A DNA stretch of 9,696 bases from Rhizobium sp. (GTDB lineage: Bacteria > Pseudomonadota > Alphaproteobacteria > Rhizobiales > Rhizobiaceae). Below the pieces are notes generated by a model. That model did not search any database. It worked only from the letters and a program-made list of their open reading frames with translations, and was not told the DNA's origin. The stretch lies in NCBI GenBank assembly GCA_003527225.1, contig DPXQ01000026.1, positions 4,807-14,502 on the forward strand, written 5' to 3'. Shown here piece after piece: positions 6,029 through 9,696 of this stretch; the first letter of the stretch is position 1; the number at the start of each line of letters is the position of its first letter. Both the position numbers and the translations under genes were made by a program.

Positions 6029-7404
6029 GCATCGATCTCGTCATTCGTGGGCGGATCGTCACGCCTCAGATGATCATTCCCAATGGTTGGGTTGCGGTCT
6101 CAGGCTCGATCATCCACGCAGTTGGAGAAGGCGAAGCACCCGCCGCAGCCACCGTTCATGACGTTGGAGACGCTTTCGTCCTGCCAGGTATCGTCGACGG
6201 CCAAACCCATGCAGGCAGCTATCTCGGCCTGCCGGGGATCGAGCCGACGACCCGATCTGCCATTGCCGGCGGGGTCACGACCATCGTCGATATGCCTTAC
6301 GATAACCCGACCCCTTTAAGCACAAGGGAGCACCTCGACGCCAAGGTCGAAGCCGTCGAACGCTTCGCCCATTGCGATGTCGCGCTCTACGGCACGGTCA
6401 TGCCCGGGCAATCCCTCGACGAAGTGCAATCGCTCGCCGATGGTGGCGTCGTCGCCTTCAAGATCTCCGCTTTCGAGAGCAGCCCCACCCGTTTTCCGAG
6501 GATCGATGCGGCACTCGCCCTCGACCTGCTGGAAGCGCTTTCCGCGACCGACCTGCCGCTTGGACTGCACAACGAAGACCAGGAAATCGTGCGCTCACGG
6601 GTTTCGCGCGCAAGAACTGAGGGGCGAAACGGCATCACCGCACATTCGCCAAGCCGGCCTGAAGTCGCAGAACTGGCATCGACCGTACACTTCCTCGAAC
6701 TCGCCGGCAGTGTCGGTGGGCATGCGCATATCGTCCATATCAGCACGCCGCGCGGCTTCAAGCTGGTAGACAATTATGCGAGAGAGGGCTTCAGGGCGAC
6801 CGGCGAACTCTGCGTCCACTATCTCTGGTTCGACCCCGAACGCGACGGTGAAGAGCTCGGCGCGCGAATGAAGGTGAACCCACCCATTCGTCCCGGGCAG
6901 ATCGATCGGCTCTGGCAGGAACTGGTGGAAGGCCGGATTGCCTTTGTCAGCTCCGATCATTCCAGCTGGCCGATCGACAACAAGTTCACCGACAGCATCT
7001 TCGATGCCGGTGCGGGCGTCCCTGGAATGGAGACGCTGCTGCCTGCCTTCTATACCGTCGCAAAACAGCGCGGCGTCGATGCAGCACGTCTTTGTGCCGA
7101 ATATCTCGCCGAACGCCCTGCCCGCTTCTTCGGCCTTTATCCGCGCAAGGGGGCTCTCGTTCCCGGGGCCGATGCCGACATCACGATCCTCACCGGTGAG
7201 GACGATGTCTGGGACGCGAGCCGCGCCCGGGACGGCCTCAACTGGAGCCCCTATGACGGTCGGCGTTTCGCCGCCCGGGTTGCCGCGACCTATCACGCAG
7301 GCAGGCTCGCCTATGACGGCCGCTCGATCCTCAACACGCCCGGCAGCGGACGCTATCTGCGCCGCGGCGAAAGCACATGGTTCCCAAAGGATCTTACAAC
7401 ATGA
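6025..7404 (+). CDS. Cyclic amidohydrolase (allantoinase/hydantoinase/dihydroorotase class) with QxH in place of HxH
   Basis: Metal-dependent hydrolase of the amidohydrolase superfamily, 459 residues, predicted to open a cyclic amide or ureide ring. Features in order: N-terminal beta-strands (LVIRGRIVTP), strand-1 motif PGIVDGQTHAG, AGGVTTIVDMP, the lysine K146 in GVVAFKISAF (carboxylated in relatives), H182 in GLHNED, H238 in HIVHIST, and D311 in SSDHSSW. The spacing follows allantoinase closely. GVPGMETLLP and a C-terminal GADADITIL strand are also family-typical. The odd point is Q60 (codon CAA) where the first metal-binding His is expected; H62 is kept. The TTG start at 6025 has AGGAGG five bases upstream and overlaps the racemase stop; the stop overlaps the VOC gene as ATGA. 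Class is confident; the exact substrate (hydantoin, allantoin, other cyclic amide) is not. Confidence 0.9.
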   Translation: MSIDLVIRGRIVTPQMIIPNGWVAVSGSIIHAVGEGEAPAAATVHDVGDAFVLPGIVDGQTHAGSYLGLPGIEPTTRSAIAGGVTTIVDMPYDNPTPLSTREHLDAKVEAVERFAHCDVALYGTVMPGQSLDEVQSLADGGVVAFKISAFESSPTRFPRIDAALALDLLEALSATDLPLGLHNEDQEIVRSRVSRARTEGRNGITAHSPSRPEVAELASTVHFLELAGSVGGHAHIVHISTPRGFKLVDNYAREGFRATGELCVHYLWFDPERDGEELGARMKVNPPIRPGQIDRLWQELVEGRIAFVSSDHSSWPIDNKFTDSIFDAGAGVPGMETLLPAFYTVAKQRGVDAARLCAEYLAERPARFFGLYPRKGALVPGADADITILTGEDDVWDASRARDGLNWSPYDGRRFAARVAATYHAGRLAYDGRSILNTPGSGRYLRRGESTWFPKDLTT

Positions 7405-7796
7405 CCGAGGCACCCACCCGGCCGGACCACGGCATCGTCGAGAAGGCCATCACCTTCTTCTACTACGTCGACCTGCCAAGAGCGTTCGACTTCTACACAG
7501 AGGTCATGGGCTTCCCGCTCGAGATCGATCAGGGCTGGTCGAAGATTCTGAAGATTGCCGAGCATGCCTATGTCGGTCTCGTTGACGAGACCCGCGGAAT
7601 GCATCGCGCCAATCCGATCAAGCCCGTGCAGCTTTGCATCCGTGTGCCGGATGTCGATGCCTGGCATCGCTATCTCTCGAGCCAGAACGCGATCGGGCTT
7701 ACGGAACCAAAAGACAGCGTCTCACTCGGAATTAGAGCCTTCGTGCTGGAGGACCCGGAAGGCTACCAGATCGAGGTGCAATCTGCACTTCGGTGA
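7401..7796 (+). CDS. VOC-family (glyoxalase/dioxygenase fold) protein
   Basis: Small single-domain protein of 131 residues with the paired beta-alpha-beta-beta-beta fold of the vicinal oxygen chelate superfamily. The first half has VDLPRAFDFYTEVMGF, the second VQLCIRVPDVDAWHRYL and the closing FVLEDPEGYQIEV, where E125 is the usual last metal ligand. Q77 is at a normal ligand position, but the usual first-strand His/Gln is replaced by a non-ligand residue (around I17), so the metal site is not canonical. ATG at 7401 has AGGA nine bases upstream and overlaps the amidohydrolase stop as ATGA; an upstream in-frame ATG at 7377 is less likely. The tight coupling implies a role in the same pathway. 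VOC proteins include isomerases, dioxygenases, lyases and binding proteins, so no reaction can be assigned. Confidence 0.85.
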   Translation: MTEAPTRPDHGIVEKAITFFYYVDLPRAFDFYTEVMGFPLEIDQGWSKILKIAEHAYVGLVDETRGMHRANPIKPVQLCIRVPDVDAWHRYLSSQNAIGLTEPKDSVSLGIRAFVLEDPEGYQIEVQSALR

Positions 7797-7842
7797 AAAC
7801 GCGCATGCAAACGTGTCGGCATACCAAAAAAGGGGAACTAAA

Positions 7843-9411
7843 ATGCTGAATCTTCGCATGAAATCCGGAAGTATCGCGGCGCTTGCCGCATTCGTCCTCT
7901 TGAGCTCGACGGCCCTGGGCGGCCTGGTCCACGCCAAGGAACTGACCGTCGGCCTGACGTCGGACGCCGTCAATCTCGACCCCCAGGCGGGCGAGGAGCT
8001 GTCCAGCAACATCCTTTTCTACCATATCTACGATCCCTTGGTCCGCCGCAATGCCGACCTGTCCTTCGGACCCGGGCTTGCAGAGAGCTGGGAGCTCAAG
8101 GATGACACGACCTGGGTGTTCAAGCTGCGTCAGGGCGTCAAGTTCCACAATGGCGAAGAGTTCAAGGCATCGGATGTTATCTTCACCCTGGACCGTCTGA
8201 AGAAGTCGCTGATGGCCAATCTCGGCGCCAACATCGCTTCCTTCACGACGGTCGATGACTACACGGTCGAGATCAAGACGCCCAAGCCCTACGCAGTCCT
8301 GCCGAACGATCTGGCAGCCGTCCTGATCCTTAGCGAGAAGTATGCGAAGGAAGTGGGCGACGAGCAGCTGGACCTGAAGCCTGTTGGCACCGGCCCCTAC
8401 AAGCTGGTCGAGTGGATCAAGGAAGACCACATCACGCTCGCCGCCAATACTGACTATTTCGCCGGCGCACCGAAGATCGAAGAAGTCACGTTCCGCCCGA
8501 TCACCAATGGTGCCACCCGCACGGCAGCCCTGCTGACCGGCGAAGTCGATGTCATCCAGGATCTCAACGTTCGCGACGTCGACCGCGTCAAGGCGGATGA
8601 CCGCTACAAGGTCATGACCAAGCCGAGCCTTCTCAACGTCGTGGTCTCGATCGACCATCGTGAGAAGAGCCCGACCATCGCGCTCGACAAGAACCCGATG
8701 ATGGATCGTCGCGTCCGTGAAGCCATGGTTCGCGCGATCGATGTCAACGCGATCAACAAGATCATCATGAACGGCCTGTCGACACCGTCAGAGCAATATG
8801 TCCCAGCTTCCCACACGGGCTACGTCGACGGTGCAAGCTTCCGCGACATGTATCCCTTCGATCTCGATAAGGCCGCAACTCTGATGGCCGAGGCCGGCTA
8901 TGCAGACGGCTTCACGGTGACCCTCGACACCACCAACAACCGCTATGTCAACGATCAGCAGATCGCTCAGGCGCTCGCTTCGATGCTCGGCAAGATCAAA
9001 ATCGATCTCAAGCTCAACCTGATGCCGAAGTCCAACTTCTTCGGCTACATCCGGGTCCCGAGCGACAAGTCGAGCATGATCATGAGCGGCTGGGACGTTC
9101 CGTCCGGTGACGGCGGCTCGATGTACAGCGTGATGTTCTACTCGCGCGATAAGAAAGAAGGTTATGGCCAGGTCAACCGCGGATCCTATTCCAATCCGAA
9201 GGTGGACGAACTGATCGACAAGGCCGACGCGACCTCCAAGCTCGAAGAGCGCGACGGATACCTGCAGGAAGTCACCAAGATCCTGATGGAAGACATCCCC
9301 ATGATCCCGATCCACTACGAGCAGGATCTCTATGCCGCAAAGACCAATGTCGAGATGACACCGCGTGCGGACAAGTTCCTCTGGGCCTACGAGATCGACG
9401 TCAAGGAATAA
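7843..9411 (+). CDS. Peptide-type ABC transporter substrate-binding protein (SBP family 5), second system
   Basis: Periplasmic binding protein, 522 residues, of the dipeptide/oligopeptide/nickel class. The signal peptide runs from MLNLRMKSG through a hydrophobic core to VHA, with likely cleavage after A31. Family marks are LTSDAVNLDPQ, FYHIYDPLVRR, LAESWELKDDTTWVFKLRQG with VKFHNGEEFKASDV after it, VGTGPYKLVEW, and SNPKVDELIDKA near the C-terminus. The start at 7843 has AGGGGA six bases upstream. The frame is open much further upstream (to about 7555), but that part lies inside the VOC gene and is not protein-like. It is only distantly related to the binding protein at 1855-3357. It sits 46 bp after the VOC gene in the same operon, so it most likely brings in the substrate of the racemase and amidohydrolase. 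Confidence 0.95.
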   Translation: MLNLRMKSGSIAALAAFVLLSSTALGGLVHAKELTVGLTSDAVNLDPQAGEELSSNILFYHIYDPLVRRNADLSFGPGLAESWELKDDTTWVFKLRQGVKFHNGEEFKASDVIFTLDRLKKSLMANLGANIASFTTVDDYTVEIKTPKPYAVLPNDLAAVLILSEKYAKEVGDEQLDLKPVGTGPYKLVEWIKEDHITLAANTDYFAGAPKIEEVTFRPITNGATRTAALLTGEVDVIQDLNVRDVDRVKADDRYKVMTKPSLLNVVVSIDHREKSPTIALDKNPMMDRRVREAMVRAIDVNAINKIIMNGLSTPSEQYVPASHTGYVDGASFRDMYPFDLDKAATLMAEAGYADGFTVTLDTTNNRYVNDQQIAQALASMLGKIKIDLKLNLMPKSNFFGYIRVPSDKSSMIMSGWDVPSGDGGSMYSVMFYSRDKKEGYGQVNRGSYSNPKVDELIDKADATSKLEERDGYLQEVTKILMEDIPMIPIHYEQDLYAAKTNVEMTPRADKFLWAYEIDVKE

Positions 9412-9428
9412 GCCCAACCGAACGAACG

Positions 9429-9460
9429 CGGGACTGTCGACCTTGCGGACGACAGTCCCG
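9429..9460 (+). terminator. Strong stem-loop between binding-protein and permease genes
   Basis: CGGGACTGTCG and CGACAGTCCCG form a perfect 11-bp stem with a 10-nt loop, 17 bases after the binding-protein stop. The following AATTTGTC is not a real T-run, so it is more likely a partial terminator or a hairpin that protects the upstream mRNA than a full stop. It occupies the same place as the hairpin in the minus-strand transporter operon. Confidence 0.65.
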
Positions 9461-9492
9461 AATTTGTCACTTCTTCATGACGGGACACTGCC

Positions 9493-9696
9493 TTGCTGGG
9501 CTACACGATCAAGCGGCTCCTGCAGATGGTGCTGGTACTCTTTTGCGTATCGGTCATCGTCTTCCTGATGATGAGCTTTACCGGCGATCCCGTTTTCATG
9601 GTGATCCCGATCGATTCCACCACCGCAGAGATCGAACAGGCGCGTCGCCTACTGGGTCTCGATCGATCCCTGGTGAGCCAGTATTTCATTTTTCTC
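9493..9696 (+). CDS. ABC transporter permease, DppB type (5' part, cut by window edge)
   Basis: First 68 codons of a DppB-type inner-membrane permease. It reads LGYTIKRLLQMVLVLFCVSV and a hydrophobic membrane segment to about residue 30, then FTGDPVFMV, the place of the usual G-D-P motif, and ARRLLGLDRSLVSQYFIFL, the periplasmic segment in which relatives have LGLDxPLxxQY. The frame is closed by TGA at 9478 upstream, so the start is TTG at 9493 (or the CTG after it); the TTG gives the family-typical MLGYT. The ribosome binding site is weak (ACGGGACA). It follows the binding-protein gene by 81 bp that hold a stem-loop. The rest, with DppC and ATPases, is expected beyond the right edge. Confidence 0.88.
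   Translation, partial: MLGYTIKRLLQMVLVLFCVSVIVFLMMSFTGDPVFMVIPIDSTTAEIEQARRLLGLDRSLVSQYFIFL

Noticed and set aside
6595..7413. 272-codon minus-strand frame opposite the amidohydrolase
   Set aside because: No recognisable domain; the plus strand has all the amidohydrolase motifs and coupled neighbours.
7732..8658. Long open frame (308 codons) on the minus strand opposite the second binding-protein gene
   Set aside because: It is the complement of a clear family 5 binding protein, has no family features and runs on into the VOC gene; it is a by-product of high-GC codon use.
1..9696. CRISPR arrays, rRNA, intact tRNA, intact insertion sequences
   Set aside because: No regularly spaced direct repeats, rRNA motifs, full tRNA cloverleaf or intact transposase were seen on either strand.

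Overview
The window reads as chromosome or megaplasmid DNA of an alphaproteobacterium, most likely of the rhizobial group (Rhizobium, Agrobacterium, Ensifer, Shinella and relatives). This rests on the high G+C, the codon use (strong preference for GGC, CTC, ATC, GTC), dense peptide-type ABC transporter operons with FadR-class GntR regulators, and several TTG/GTG starts with good Shine-Dalgarno sequences. The species cannot be named from the sequence alone.

Left arm (1-3357, minus strand): three genes of a dipeptide/oligopeptide-type (Dpp/Opp/Nik family) ABC importer, in the order periplasmic binding protein, DppB-type permease, DppC-type permease. The last runs off the left edge with only about the final 10 residues missing; ATPase genes would be expected beyond it. 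A TATAAT box and an upstream 26-bp imperfect palindrome form a candidate promoter at 3398-3470. A stem-loop followed by TTTT separates the binding-protein gene from the permeases.

Middle (3358-4468): about 1.1 kb without an intact gene. It holds decayed mobile-element sequence on the plus strand: a possible TniB-like fragment with an in-frame TAG, then the C-terminal part of a large serine recombinase broken by a frameshift. A short match to the 3' end of initiator tRNA follows.

Right arm (4469-9696): a FadR/FCD-type GntR regulator on the minus strand is divergent from a tightly packed plus-strand operon. The operon encodes an Asp/Glu/hydantoin-type racemase, a cyclic amidohydrolase of the allantoinase/hydantoinase/dihydroorotase class, a small VOC (glyoxalase-fold) protein, a second peptide-type binding protein, and the start of a second DppB-type permease cut by the right edge. 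The first three genes are joined by 4-base overlaps. The intergenic region contains a perfect 12-bp palindrome, GTAGTATACTAC, over a TTGACA promoter, and it is the obvious candidate GntR operator.

Taken together, the right arm looks like an uptake and ring-opening cassette for a cyclic ureide or related cyclic amide (hydantoin or allantoin type): the binding protein and permease import the compound, the racemase interconverts enantiomers, and the amidohydrolase opens the ring. The substrate is inferred, not shown. The most unusual point is that the amidohydrolase has Gln-Thr-His where the family normally has the metal-binding His-x-His, while the other metal-site residues are present.
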